Assembly (NCBI GenBank): GCA_023657465.1
Contig: JAGTJX010000004.1
Location: 365,515-429,514 of the forward strand
DNA length: 64,000 nucleotides
Direction: 5' to 3'
From: Lysobacteraceae bacterium
GTDB lineage: Bacteria > Bdellovibrionota > UBA1018 > JAGTJX01
A program made the translations under genes and the position numbers. Shown here in pieces: positions 26,721 through 35,116 of the stretch. Under the pieces are notes generated by a model. That model was not told where the DNA came from. It did not search any database and saw only the letters and a program-made list of their open reading frames with translations. Each line of letters starts with the position of its first letter. The first letter of the stretch is position 1.

Positions 26721-28289
26721 TTAGAGTCGTTTTTCAGATTTAATTAGGTGCGTAAAATTCCAGAGTAACCAGGGAATAGACGCGAGCTTAGAAAACCAAG
26801 AGGATCTATGTAACTTAGCGTAAGTACGGAAGGTTTCGTATTGAAAAGGGCTATAAGGGAACCACCAAAGCGACTTAAACGTATAGAGTGAGCGCTTAGG
26901 CATATTGATGTGCTGACTATGAACGAACTCAAGGAGGCCCTTATCTGAATGCTTTGTGCCAAAACCACTCTCTTTGACCCCACCCCAGGGGGTCTCAGGA
27001 GCCCCAGCGGTGAAGGCTACTTCATTCACAATCACGGTTCCGGCTTCGATTTGCTTAGCGACCCTGAGCCCCAGAGCTGGGTTACTCGTAATCACAGAAG
27101 CAAGGAGTCCATACTTAGTATTGTTGGCTTTTTCGATTGCTTCAGAGACTGACTGATAAGTGGTGATCGTCTTAATCGGACCGAAGGTTTCATTGAGGTA
27201 CACATCAGATTCTTCAATGTGATTGCCCATGAAAACTGTCGGTTCTAAACTCACTCGGTCCTTCTGCCATTCACCACCGGTGACTACTTCAAGTGATCTC
27301 GACTTCGCATCGGCAAGTTGTCTGTCATACACTTCTTTTTGTTTGGGCATTGTGATTGCGCCAAGATCTGTTTTTGCAGAATCATTAGGTATGTGTCTGA
27401 GTTTCTCTGCTTTTTCTTTGAATGATTTTATAAACGCATCTTTCATCGCTTCAGGTATGAGAATCCTTTGAGTCGATGCGCAGATTTGGCCGGAGTTAGC
27501 GAACGCTCCCCAGAGGGCAGCGCTCGTTGCGAAGTCCACGTTCGCATCAGGAAGGACGATCATGGGGTCTTTGCCACCGAGTTCAAGATTCACTGGGATG
27601 AGGTATTGAGATGCTTGTCCCATGATTTTCTTGCCGGTTGCAACACTACCTGTGAAGAAAATCTTAGCAGGACGCTGATCAATGATTGCAGCTCCTAATT
27701 TGCCATCTCCATAAACGGTTTCAACCAAATGGCGAGGAAATCCTGCTTCTTCGAAGAGAGATTGGATCTTACGACCGATGAGCATCGCGTATTCAGAAGG
27801 CTTGAAGATGACGGCATTGCCAGCAAGAACTGCCATACAAATTTCTGTAATGGGAAAAAACAGAGGGAAATTCCAAGGAGAAATCACGCTGATCACGCCC
27901 AGGGGTCTATGAATGAGATAACTCTTGCGAAGGAGGAATAAAGGACTTCCTAAATGAATTCTTTGATCCTTCAGTGTCTTTACACCCGACTTAGCAAAGT
28001 AGTGAATACTCTCGAGTGAAGTGATGATGTCATGAACCATGGCTTCAGTTCTGGGCTTGCCATTTTCTTTGCATATCAAGTCTGAAATTTCATCCATGTG
28101 CTGAATGATGACTTCTTTCAAATCGACAAGGAGTCTCGCTCTTTCAGAAACTTTTACGAGCGCCCACTTCTCTTGAGTTTGTTTTGCTTTGAGAAACAAT
28201 CCAGGAAGCTCTCCTAGATCCGTGAGATCGACTTCGTCTAAGATTTCTTGATTAACAGGACTTCGTACCTGCCATTTTTGTTTGTTCAT
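26721..28289 (-). CDS. NAD(P)-dependent aldehyde dehydrogenase with hydrophobic C-terminal tail
   Basis: The 522-residue protein carries ALDH superfamily motifs: 'SPWNFPLFFPITEI', 'FFTGSVATGKKI', 'LELGGKDPMIVLPDANVD' (general base Glu) and 'NSGQICASTQR' with the catalytic Cys. The C-terminal 70 residues after 'HSQHINMP' are extended and rich in Trp, Phe and Tyr ('YTFKSLWWFPYSPF', 'SIPWLLWNFTHL'), as in membrane-associated fatty aldehyde dehydrogenases. It probably oxidises long-chain or aromatic aldehydes to acids near the membrane. The start overlaps the upstream secreted protein gene by four bases. Confidence 0.88.
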   Translation of the reverse strand: MNKQKWQVRSPVNQEILDEVDLTDLGELPGLFLKAKQTQEKWALVKVSERARLLVDLKEVIIQHMDEISDLICKENGKPRTEAMVHDIITSLESIHYFAKSGVKTLKDQRIHLGSPLFLLRKSYLIHRPLGVISVISPWNFPLFFPITEICMAVLAGNAVIFKPSEYAMLIGRKIQSLFEEAGFPRHLVETVYGDGKLGAAIIDQRPAKIFFTGSVATGKKIMGQASQYLIPVNLELGGKDPMIVLPDANVDFATSAALWGAFANSGQICASTQRILIPEAMKDAFIKSFKEKAEKLRHIPNDSAKTDLGAITMPKQKEVYDRQLADAKSRSLEVVTGGEWQKDRVSLEPTVFMGNHIEESDVYLNETFGPIKTITTYQSVSEAIEKANNTKYGLLASVITSNPALGLRVAKQIEAGTVIVNEVAFTAGAPETPWGGVKESGFGTKHSDKGLLEFVHSQHINMPKRSLYTFKSLWWFPYSPFQYETFRTYAKLHRSSWFSKLASIPWLLWNFTHLIKSEKRL

Positions 28290-28726
28290 GGACGTTTATC
28301 GTGTTCTTTCTTCTTTGGAGGAGCATCCCATTCATTCGGAGAGACATAATACTCCTGGTGCTGAGATTCCTTCGCGTCTTGAGCGATGAGATAGATGTAG
28401 TTTTTGGGTGAGTCGATGGGAATGACGAGTTTGAATCTCCCAGACTGGGAGAGCGCGACTTGCTTACGACCCCAGAATAGCTTCCATCCGGGTTCAGCTT
28501 CATACGATCCTTCGACCACGGCATGAGGATAAGTCGTTGTTGAGTCACTTGTTTTACGTAATTCTATCGGGTATTTCTTTTCAGCGATCTTAAGACCCTT
28601 GATCTCGATCTCTTTTGTGACGGAGGAGAGGGTTCCCTCTGTAGGAAGAGCGTAAAGATTTTGACTGAGAGAGCCTAACGCCAGAATAAGAATTAATCCA
28701 AATCGTTCCATAAGAGTTCTTTTCAT
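28286..28726 (-). CDS. Secreted protein of unknown function
   Basis: The 146-residue product has a signal peptide with cleavage likely after 'NLYALP'; Met6 is an alternative start. The mature domain is beta-rich and ends in a Lys/Pro-rich tail ('PPKKKEHDKRP'). No family is recognised. It overlaps the aldehyde dehydrogenase gene start, so the two are coexpressed. Only 16 bases separate its track start from the divergent tolB start, so promoters for both must lie within coding sequence. Confidence 0.6.
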   Translation of the reverse strand: MKRTLMERFGLILILALGSLSQNLYALPTEGTLSSVTKEIEIKGLKIAEKKYPIELRKTSDSTTTYPHAVVEGSYEAEPGWKLFWGRKQVALSQSGRFKLVIPIDSPKNYIYLIAQDAKESQHQEYYVSPNEWDAPPKKKEHDKRP

Positions 28727-28742
28727 TTTATACTGAGGAGAA

Positions 28743-30068
28743 ATGACTCCACAACTCTTGTTATTAAAAATATTAATATTAGCGGTTCAAACTGCCTCTG
28801 CTGACCCCTATGTCCAAGTAGGAACAGCAAAGACAAAAAAAACCATTGTTGCAATTCAGGCTTCCCGTGTCACTTCTCCTGATTTGGGAGAGTATTCAAA
28901 ACAAATTCAGAGCACGATCACAAACGATCTTCTGTTTATGGATCAATTTAAGATCCTTGCTCCGACATCTTTCATCGAAGACGAGAGTCAATCAGGAGTA
29001 GCACTCGGATCCTTCAAAATGACTGACTGGAGTAGCATCGGCGCTGAGTTCCTAGTGAAGTCTTCATTAAAGTCTGAAGATGGGCAGCTGGCTCTTGAAG
29101 CTTATATTTATGAAGTGGCATCCGGAAAGCAAGTGCTCGCGCGTAGATATACAGGCGATAGAAAAGATCACAAAATCATTTCTCGAACTTTTGGAAATCA
29201 AATCATTGAAACTCTGACTGGATTACCAGGGATTTTCCTCACGAAGATTGCGATGTCTTGTGATCGCTCAGGGAAAAAAGAAATTTATGTTATGGACTTC
29301 GACGGAACCAATGTGAAGCAAGTGACGAATCACAGATCGATTGCGTTTGCACCTGCATGGAATACTGAAGGCACTAAGCTTGCTTACTCTCTCTATACGA
29401 AGCGAAGAGACAATGTGAAGAATATCGATCTTTATGAGTTTGACTTCGCAACTAACCGAGTGAAGCTTCTCTCTGATCGTAAAGGGATCAATAGCGGTGC
29501 GTATTATCATCCCAAAAAACCACTTCTTGCGATGACGATGAGTTTCTTAGGTAACCCTGAAGTGTTCACACTCAATCAGTCCAATAATACGGTGACCAGA
29601 CTCACAAACTCTTTCGGCTTCGATGTAGATCCATCGTTTAGTCCGGATGGTTCAAAGATCACGTTTGTTTCCTCACGCTCTGGAATGCCAATGGTCTACA
29701 GCATGAATGAAGACGGCTCCAAGATTCAGCGTCTCACTTATGCTGGCAGATACAATGCCACTCCCAATTGGTCACCTAATGGAAGCAAGATTTCATTTGC
29801 AGGTTGGATTGATAGCTCGTTTGATATTTTCATTATGAACTCAGATGGCTCTCATATCGAGAGATTGACTAAGAATATGGGGAATAATGAAGACCCTTAT
29901 TACAGTCCAGATGGGAACTTCATTGTGTTCTCCTCCAGTCGTGCAGGCGGAAAAAACATTTATGTCATGAATATCGATGGCAGCTATGTGAAGCGTCTGA
30001 CCTTCGGGATGGGTCAGTGTGTCGCACCAAAATGGTCTAGACCCCTAGTGGTCATTCCTAAAAAGTGA
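28743..30068 (+). CDS. tolB: Tol-Pal system beta-propeller protein TolB
   Basis: The 441-residue product has a signal peptide, an N-terminal domain typical of TolB and a C-terminal beta-propeller with repeated 'SPDGSKITFVSSRSG', 'SPNGSKISFAGW' and 'SPDGNFIVFSSSRAGG' units. TolB is periplasmic and binds Pal, linking the outer membrane to the cell wall and assisting outer-membrane invagination at division. tolQ, tolR, tolA and pal are not in this window. A GAGGAG ribosome site precedes the ATG. Other PD40-propeller proteins look similar, but the N-terminal domain supports TolB. Confidence 0.88.
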   Translation: MTPQLLLLKILILAVQTASADPYVQVGTAKTKKTIVAIQASRVTSPDLGEYSKQIQSTITNDLLFMDQFKILAPTSFIEDESQSGVALGSFKMTDWSSIGAEFLVKSSLKSEDGQLALEAYIYEVASGKQVLARRYTGDRKDHKIISRTFGNQIIETLTGLPGIFLTKIAMSCDRSGKKEIYVMDFDGTNVKQVTNHRSIAFAPAWNTEGTKLAYSLYTKRRDNVKNIDLYEFDFATNRVKLLSDRKGINSGAYYHPKKPLLAMTMSFLGNPEVFTLNQSNNTVTRLTNSFGFDVDPSFSPDGSKITFVSSRSGMPMVYSMNEDGSKIQRLTYAGRYNATPNWSPNGSKISFAGWIDSSFDIFIMNSDGSHIERLTKNMGNNEDPYYSPDGNFIVFSSSRAGGKNIYVMNIDGSYVKRLTFGMGQCVAPKWSRPLVVIPKK

Positions 30069-30084
30069 TAAACTTTTTATTACT

Positions 30085-31368
30085 ATGTCTAACTCAGATC
30101 GCATCGTTGTAGTTGAAGGAACCAGAACCCCATTTGTCAGAGCAAGGAGCGTATTCGCTAATATGGCCGCCTCAACTTTGGGGGGAGGCACTCTTAAGGA
30201 AACAGTTGCAAGATCTGGCATAGATCCCAAACTCATTGATGAGATTCTATTTGGTATCGTGAGTCCTCCTGCAGAAGGTTCTAATATCGCTAGAGAAGCA
30301 CTCTTCGATTCTGGATTACCCTCTGAGATTACGTGTACGACGATCAATCGTTACTGCGCTTCAGCTGCTGAAGCCATTGCAGTTGGCGTTGCAAAAATTT
30401 CTTCAGGCCAAATCGACATCGCGCTTGCAGGTGGAGTCGAATCGATTAGTTCAGTACGCGCTTTGTTTAGTTTAGAAGCGACGAACTTCTTCCAAGACTT
30501 CGGAAAAGCCAAAAACTTCGGAATGATGGCAGGTCATCTCGCAAAATTTAAAATGAAATACATGACTCCGATGGCTCCAGGAATCAAAGAACCTACAACT
30601 GGACTGACGATGGGGCAGAGTGCAGATCTCATGGCGAGACACTTCGGTGTGGGTCGTGATGAACAAGATCGTTATGCGCTGGATTCACATAAAAAAGCAC
30701 ACGCTGCTTGGGAGAGAGGATTCTATAAGTCTCATGTGATCCCCGTAGCTACTCCTGACTCCAAAGTCATTGATCGTGATACGGATATTCGCGCAGACTC
30801 CACGCTTGAGAAAATGGGAAAATTAAAACCTATTTTCTATAAAGACGGCACGATAACTGCTGCAAATGCGAGCCCTCTTACTGACGGTGCTTCTTCAGTT
30901 CTCCTCATGAAAGAATCTCGTTCAAGAGAGTTAGGTTTAAAACCACTCGCAGTGATTCGGTCACATGCGGCTGCTGCAATTAATATCAAGAAGGAGCCAC
31001 TTCTCATTGGGCCAGTGTACGCAATACCTAAAGCGCTCAAAATGGCTGGTATCAGCTGGAATGATGTTGATCTCGTTGAGATGCATGAAGCGTTTGCAGC
31101 TCAAGTGCTCTCGTCAATTAAGGCAATTGAGTCAGATACTTTCGCAAAAGAAAAACTGGGTCTCAGCAGTGCGATTGGAAAAGTTGATCCTAATAAGTTT
31201 AATCTGAATGGGGGAAGTATTCCTCTGGGACATCCATTTGGAGCAACAGGCGGAAGAGTCATGATTCAGCTAATTCACGCACTTCGTGAGAAAAAGAAAA
31301 ACATAGGATTGATCTCCATTTGCGCAGCTGGCGGATTGGGTACGGTCACCATCGTCGAAGCTCTATGA
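30085..31368 (+). CDS. fadI: Acetyl-CoA acyltransferase (thiolase), FadI-like
   Basis: The 427-residue protein has the thiolase active-site Cys in 'NRYCASAAEAIAVG' (about residue 93), the 'LNGGSIPLGHPFGATGGR' segment, 'VEMHEAFAAQ' and the second Cys in 'CAAGGLGTV'. Its length and N-terminal 'TRTPFVRARSVF' are closer to FadI/trifunctional-beta thiolases than to AtoB. It cleaves or forms 3-ketoacyl-CoA in beta-oxidation. No fadJ is adjacent. Its last codon overlaps the start of the phosphopantetheinyl transferase gene. The thiolase fold is certain; the FadI label is moderate. Confidence 0.85.
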   Translation: MSNSDRIVVVEGTRTPFVRARSVFANMAASTLGGGTLKETVARSGIDPKLIDEILFGIVSPPAEGSNIAREALFDSGLPSEITCTTINRYCASAAEAIAVGVAKISSGQIDIALAGGVESISSVRALFSLEATNFFQDFGKAKNFGMMAGHLAKFKMKYMTPMAPGIKEPTTGLTMGQSADLMARHFGVGRDEQDRYALDSHKKAHAAWERGFYKSHVIPVATPDSKVIDRDTDIRADSTLEKMGKLKPIFYKDGTITAANASPLTDGASSVLLMKESRSRELGLKPLAVIRSHAAAAINIKKEPLLIGPVYAIPKALKMAGISWNDVDLVEMHEAFAAQVLSSIKAIESDTFAKEKLGLSSAIGKVDPNKFNLNGGSIPLGHPFGATGGRVMIQLIHALREKKKNIGLISICAAGGLGTVTIVEAL

Positions 31369-31919
31369 TCGATATCTGGCATTATCCTAAGAAGGACGAT
31401 GCAAAACTGAGACGCGAAATTCTCGCTGAGTATTTCGGTGATGAGACTTTTCAAATGCTCAAGACCGAACGCGGTCAGCCTTATGCAAAATCAAAGACTG
31501 GAATCTTAAGCTTCAGTATCACTCATACTGCAACAGATTGCTTCTTAGCGGTCTCCACTCGTGGACTTCCCGTAGGAGTAGATGCGGAATTGAAGACCAG
31601 AAAAGTTAAAGGAGAGCCGATCTTACGTCGTTATGGCAGTGTGAAGGAGCAGAAGAAGTATAAATCCCTTAAATCCGTAAAAGACAAAAACACCTTCATG
31701 CTCAAGTCCTGGGTACTCAAAGAAGCAGTCAGTAAGGTGTTTGGTATTGGTATTATTGGGATACAAGCCAGATTTTTTCGCTCCATTGATGTAACACTCG
31801 CTTCGAAGAACAGCGGTACGTTTAAGATAGAGTCTGACCAGGGGATAATCACTCTTTATTATCGCTGGCTCAAGAGTCCTCAGTACGTCGTTGTAGTCGT
31901 TACGATTAAGCCTCAATAG
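31365..31919 (+). CDS. 4'-phosphopantetheinyl transferase, Sfp-like
   Basis: The ATG at 31365 overlaps the thiolase TGA (ATGA) and gives 184 residues. Sfp-type motifs are visible: 'RGQPYAKSKTGILSFSITHT', 'VGVDAEL' with magnesium-binding Asp and Glu, and 'WVLKEAVSKVFGIGI'. These enzymes move phosphopantetheine from CoA to carrier proteins such as ACP. Whether it acts on fatty-acid ACP or a secondary pathway is unclear; no polyketide or peptide synthetase is in the window. Coupling to a thiolase gene points to lipid metabolism. Confidence 0.82.
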   Translation: MIDIWHYPKKDDAKLRREILAEYFGDETFQMLKTERGQPYAKSKTGILSFSITHTATDCFLAVSTRGLPVGVDAELKTRKVKGEPILRRYGSVKEQKKYKSLKSVKDKNTFMLKSWVLKEAVSKVFGIGIIGIQARFFRSIDVTLASKNSGTFKIESDQGIITLYYRWLKSPQYVVVVVTIKPQ

Positions 31920-31990
31920 TCAAAAAATTGTCTCGTATAGTTTTGTCTGGTATAGTTTTATTCACCAAATACCGATCTGTACAATTGGAT

Positions 31991-33778
31991 ATGTCTGATT
32001 CAAGTGCTGTTAAAAAATCTGAACCTCTCGTTGCAGAACCCATTGTGGTGATTTGCGCTCCAGGAAAAGTTGCGCCTGTCGTGATTGCTCCGCTAGAGAA
32101 GCAGGTGCAAGAAACTAAAGGTGTTGATTTCAAGCGCACACAGACGATTCAAGGAGCAACTGCACTTGCTCAAAAATCTAAAAAAGTCGTAGCGATTCTC
32201 TGTGTATCTGATAAATCAGAACTCATGAGCGCATTGACTTTCTTGGCATCTGTATCTTCAAGAGTATCTGTAGGAACAGTGCGAGTGATGATGATCAACA
32301 AAATCTCACATCCAAAAATTCCTCTCATGCTCAAAGATAAAGGAGCAAGTGAAGTACTCGATTACACGGTTAATCAAAAAGCAATCAGCTTCAAAATCAA
32401 TACTTATCTCAAACTCGTGCACCAGGCTTACGAGAAGAAATTAAAATCAGATGCAAGACTTCCTATACATAAGGGTTCATTGGGCGGAAGTGCTAAGGGT
32501 GCTTCATCTAAGATGGGTCTCTCAAAAGCGAGTGATGCTGGAGCAGAGATTGTTTGGAAAAAACCACTGAGTTTCGAGAGTGATATCTGGTTAGTAAATT
32601 CCAAGAAAGATGTAAAGTGTGTTTTGGGTCGTTGGCTCATTCATCTAGTAGGTCCAGGTCCAAGCGCTGGCGGATTCGAACCCTCTACTTTAACATTTGC
32701 AGGAGAGAAGGGCTGGGAGTGGACGGCTCGAGAAGGAAAAGAAAAAGAATTTATTAAAGATGAAGGTAAGTGGGTTTTCTTCGGAAGAAAGCCCAAGTTC
32801 CTATGGAAGAGTAACGTCTGGTCATTCGTCAGTAATCATCCGACTCTTGCATTCTATGTAGGTTCAGAAGCCACTAATTATAGAATGCTTTGTGAACAAG
32901 GTAATAAACTTCTCATTCCAGGTAACTCTTACAGCGCTAAGAAGCTCATGCCTGCAATCAAGGAAACGATTCAGACGTCTGCAAGATTCAAAGGCGAAGA
33001 TCAAAAAACATCAATTAATATAGATAAAATTTTCGATGGCGACAACTCTACTCCTGAAGCAGCGCTATCAGATGATGAAATCATGAGTATGGATAACTTA
33101 AACACTGAGGCAGTAACTGGCGCTGATGAGGACTTGGGTTGGAATGATAACAGTATTGCGGGTGATGATGTCGGAGTTGAGTCAGATGATGTAGCTGGCT
33201 TACTCATAAGCGAAGAAGAGACTGATGGTGAGGATTTAGATTGGAGTGGAGTAGGAACAAAGCCCATACGTGGTACAGCAATAATTTCTGAAGACTCAGT
33301 TCAAACTGTAAGCTTGCCTGGCGAAGTGACTGATAACGAAGATGATCAAAAAAAGGTAGAGCCTGCAGCCGTATCCAAGTCTGGTAAAGAATGGAAACAA
33401 GGTAAACAAGCTTTTGAAATGATGACTCTCGAGTTCCTCGTCAAGTCAAAAAACGGTGTTGCTCTCATCAAGCCTGAAACAGTGAATCTCCTTGAAACTC
33501 AAAAATTAGAGGCAGTGATCGATGCAGCTGCAGGGCAGTTTAAGCTTAAAGATAATCTTGTCATTCAAGTGAAGCTATCTAATGGAAAAATAACAAGCAG
33601 CGAGTTTGAAATTCAAGTAGAAGTACTGAGGATCGAAGGAGAGCCTGACGAAGGAAGACAGATCACCGTTTTCACACTCGATGAAAAGGCAGAAGTTAAA
33701 ATCAATGATATTTTAAAAACATATTTAGATCGTCAAGGAGAACTCATGGAGTTCTTCCAAACAGCAAAAGGAGCATGA
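31991..33778 (+). CDS. Receiver-like protein with acidic linker and C-terminal PilZ-like domain
   Basis: The track ORF starts at 31928, but the ATG at 31991 ('MSDSSAVKK') is the better start. An alpha/beta receiver-like domain lies at about residues 15-135; I find no phospho-acceptor Asp at the expected strand ('VVAILCVSDKS'), so it is probably not phosphorylated. A middle segment with many Trp residues and an acidic linker (about 350-460, rich in Asp/Glu) follow. The C-terminal 120 residues look like a PilZ-type barrel but lack an obvious RxxxR motif. It is followed after nine bases by a response regulator-TPR gene. A regulatory or scaffold role is inferred. Confidence 0.6.
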   Translation: MSDSSAVKKSEPLVAEPIVVICAPGKVAPVVIAPLEKQVQETKGVDFKRTQTIQGATALAQKSKKVVAILCVSDKSELMSALTFLASVSSRVSVGTVRVMMINKISHPKIPLMLKDKGASEVLDYTVNQKAISFKINTYLKLVHQAYEKKLKSDARLPIHKGSLGGSAKGASSKMGLSKASDAGAEIVWKKPLSFESDIWLVNSKKDVKCVLGRWLIHLVGPGPSAGGFEPSTLTFAGEKGWEWTAREGKEKEFIKDEGKWVFFGRKPKFLWKSNVWSFVSNHPTLAFYVGSEATNYRMLCEQGNKLLIPGNSYSAKKLMPAIKETIQTSARFKGEDQKTSINIDKIFDGDNSTPEAALSDDEIMSMDNLNTEAVTGADEDLGWNDNSIAGDDVGVESDDVAGLLISEEETDGEDLDWSGVGTKPIRGTAIISEDSVQTVSLPGEVTDNEDDQKKVEPAAVSKSGKEWKQGKQAFEMMTLEFLVKSKNGVALIKPETVNLLETQKLEAVIDAAAGQFKLKDNLVIQVKLSNGKITSSEFEIQVEVLRIEGEPDEGRQITVFTLDEKAEVKINDILKTYLDRQGELMEFFQTAKGA

Positions 33779-33787
33779 GACTGAACA

Positions 33788-35095
33788 TTGGCAACTGAAC
33801 AAGAGATGTTTAAAAACTATCTGTCCGAATCAGCAGCACTTGTTGTGGATACCAATCCATCTTCTCGCTCAAGACTTGTTTCTACTCTCATCGATCTGGG
33901 GATGAAGCCTGCAAAGATCAAAACTGCAAAAAGTTACGTGCAAGCTCAAGAAGAAGTCCGTAAACATAGACCTAAGGTCATTCTCACGGATTATTATCTA
34001 GGTAAAGAATCAGGTTTAGACCTCCTTCAAGATCAGAAAGCAGAATATTCGGATTCAAAGGATTGCCTCTTCGTACTCATCACTGGAAACACATCTCAAG
34101 CAGCGGTAGCCAGAGCTGCAGAAGAAGATGTCGATAGTTTCTTGCTCAAGCCCTATACGCTTCAAAGCTTGAAGGACTCGCTGACAAAAGCTGGTATTGC
34201 TAAGCTCTTTCCATCGAATTATGCGAAGACTGTCACACAAGGTAAAGAAGAGATGCTCAAGGGTGAACTCGATCAAGCCATTGCGACATTTGAAAAAGCA
34301 AAGACGATGTCAGAATCTCCCACGCTCGCTTGTTTTTACTTAGGACAAGCTCATTTCATGAAAAATGCGCTTGGTGAATCACAGAACAAATACAAAGATG
34401 GTCTGAATTACAATCAGATTCACTACAAGTGTCTCGTAGGTTTGTTTGATATCTTACTCAAAAATGGCAAGCATAACGAGGCTTATGATGTTGTTAAGAA
34501 AATTGCAAAATATTTTCCAGCTAATCCAAAACGTTTGAGCTCTGTTTTGCGCTTAGCGATTATGACAGATAATTTTGCAGATCTTGATGACTATTATACT
34601 TTGTTCATTTCGATTGATGAACGCACCGAAGAGCTCGTAAACTACATGTGTTCTGCATTGGTCGTTTATGGGAAGTATCATTTGATCAATGGCAATAATG
34701 AGAAAGCGCTTGAGACTTTCGAAAAGGCAGCTGTCAGTTGTGCTGGACGTACTAAGTTTTTGAGGTACATCATTGAGAACCTTGTTGAAGTTAATTTAGT
34801 TAATGAATCGAAGAAGTTTTTATACAGATTTCAACCTCAGAACATGAAGGAAGAAGATTATTTGGTTTCAGATTACTTGTTCTCATCGAAGTCTCAGGAG
34901 TCCGCTGAAGTCATTCGTAAAGGACGTGAATTGGTAAAAAACGGACTGAAGAGTTTGATCGTTTATCGTTCACTCATTGCTGTGACCAATAAAGCTGGAT
35001 TAAAAGACCAGGCTGAGCAATTATTCCTTGATGCTTCGAAATTTTGGCCAGATCAGGTACCGCAATTGAGAGAAGCCATTACACAGAATCTCTAA
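33788..35095 (+). CDS. Response regulator receiver domain fused to TPR repeats
   Basis: The N-terminal receiver domain (about residues 15-135) keeps the phospho-acceptor Asp in 'VILTDYYLGKESG', the conserved Thr in 'VLITGN' and Lys in 'LLKPY'. The remaining 300 residues are helical and carry TPR-like units such as 'AIATFEKAKTMSESPTLACFYLGQAHF' and 'ALETFEKAAVSCAG'. There is no DNA-binding domain, so phosphorylation would modulate protein-protein contacts. The start is probably TTG at 33788; ATG at 33806 is possible. It sits between the receiver-like/PilZ-like gene and a large exported protein gene, forming a likely cassette. No histidine kinase is nearby. Confidence 0.82.
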   Translation: MATEQEMFKNYLSESAALVVDTNPSSRSRLVSTLIDLGMKPAKIKTAKSYVQAQEEVRKHRPKVILTDYYLGKESGLDLLQDQKAEYSDSKDCLFVLITGNTSQAAVARAAEEDVDSFLLKPYTLQSLKDSLTKAGIAKLFPSNYAKTVTQGKEEMLKGELDQAIATFEKAKTMSESPTLACFYLGQAHFMKNALGESQNKYKDGLNYNQIHYKCLVGLFDILLKNGKHNEAYDVVKKIAKYFPANPKRLSSVLRLAIMTDNFADLDDYYTLFISIDERTEELVNYMCSALVVYGKYHLINGNNEKALETFEKAAVSCAGRTKFLRYIIENLVEVNLVNESKKFLYRFQPQNMKEEDYLVSDYLFSSKSQESAEVIRKGRELVKNGLKSLIVYRSLIAVTNKAGLKDQAEQLFLDASKFWPDQVPQLREAITQNL

Positions 35096-35116
35096 ACCAT
35101 GCTAAAAACTTGATCT

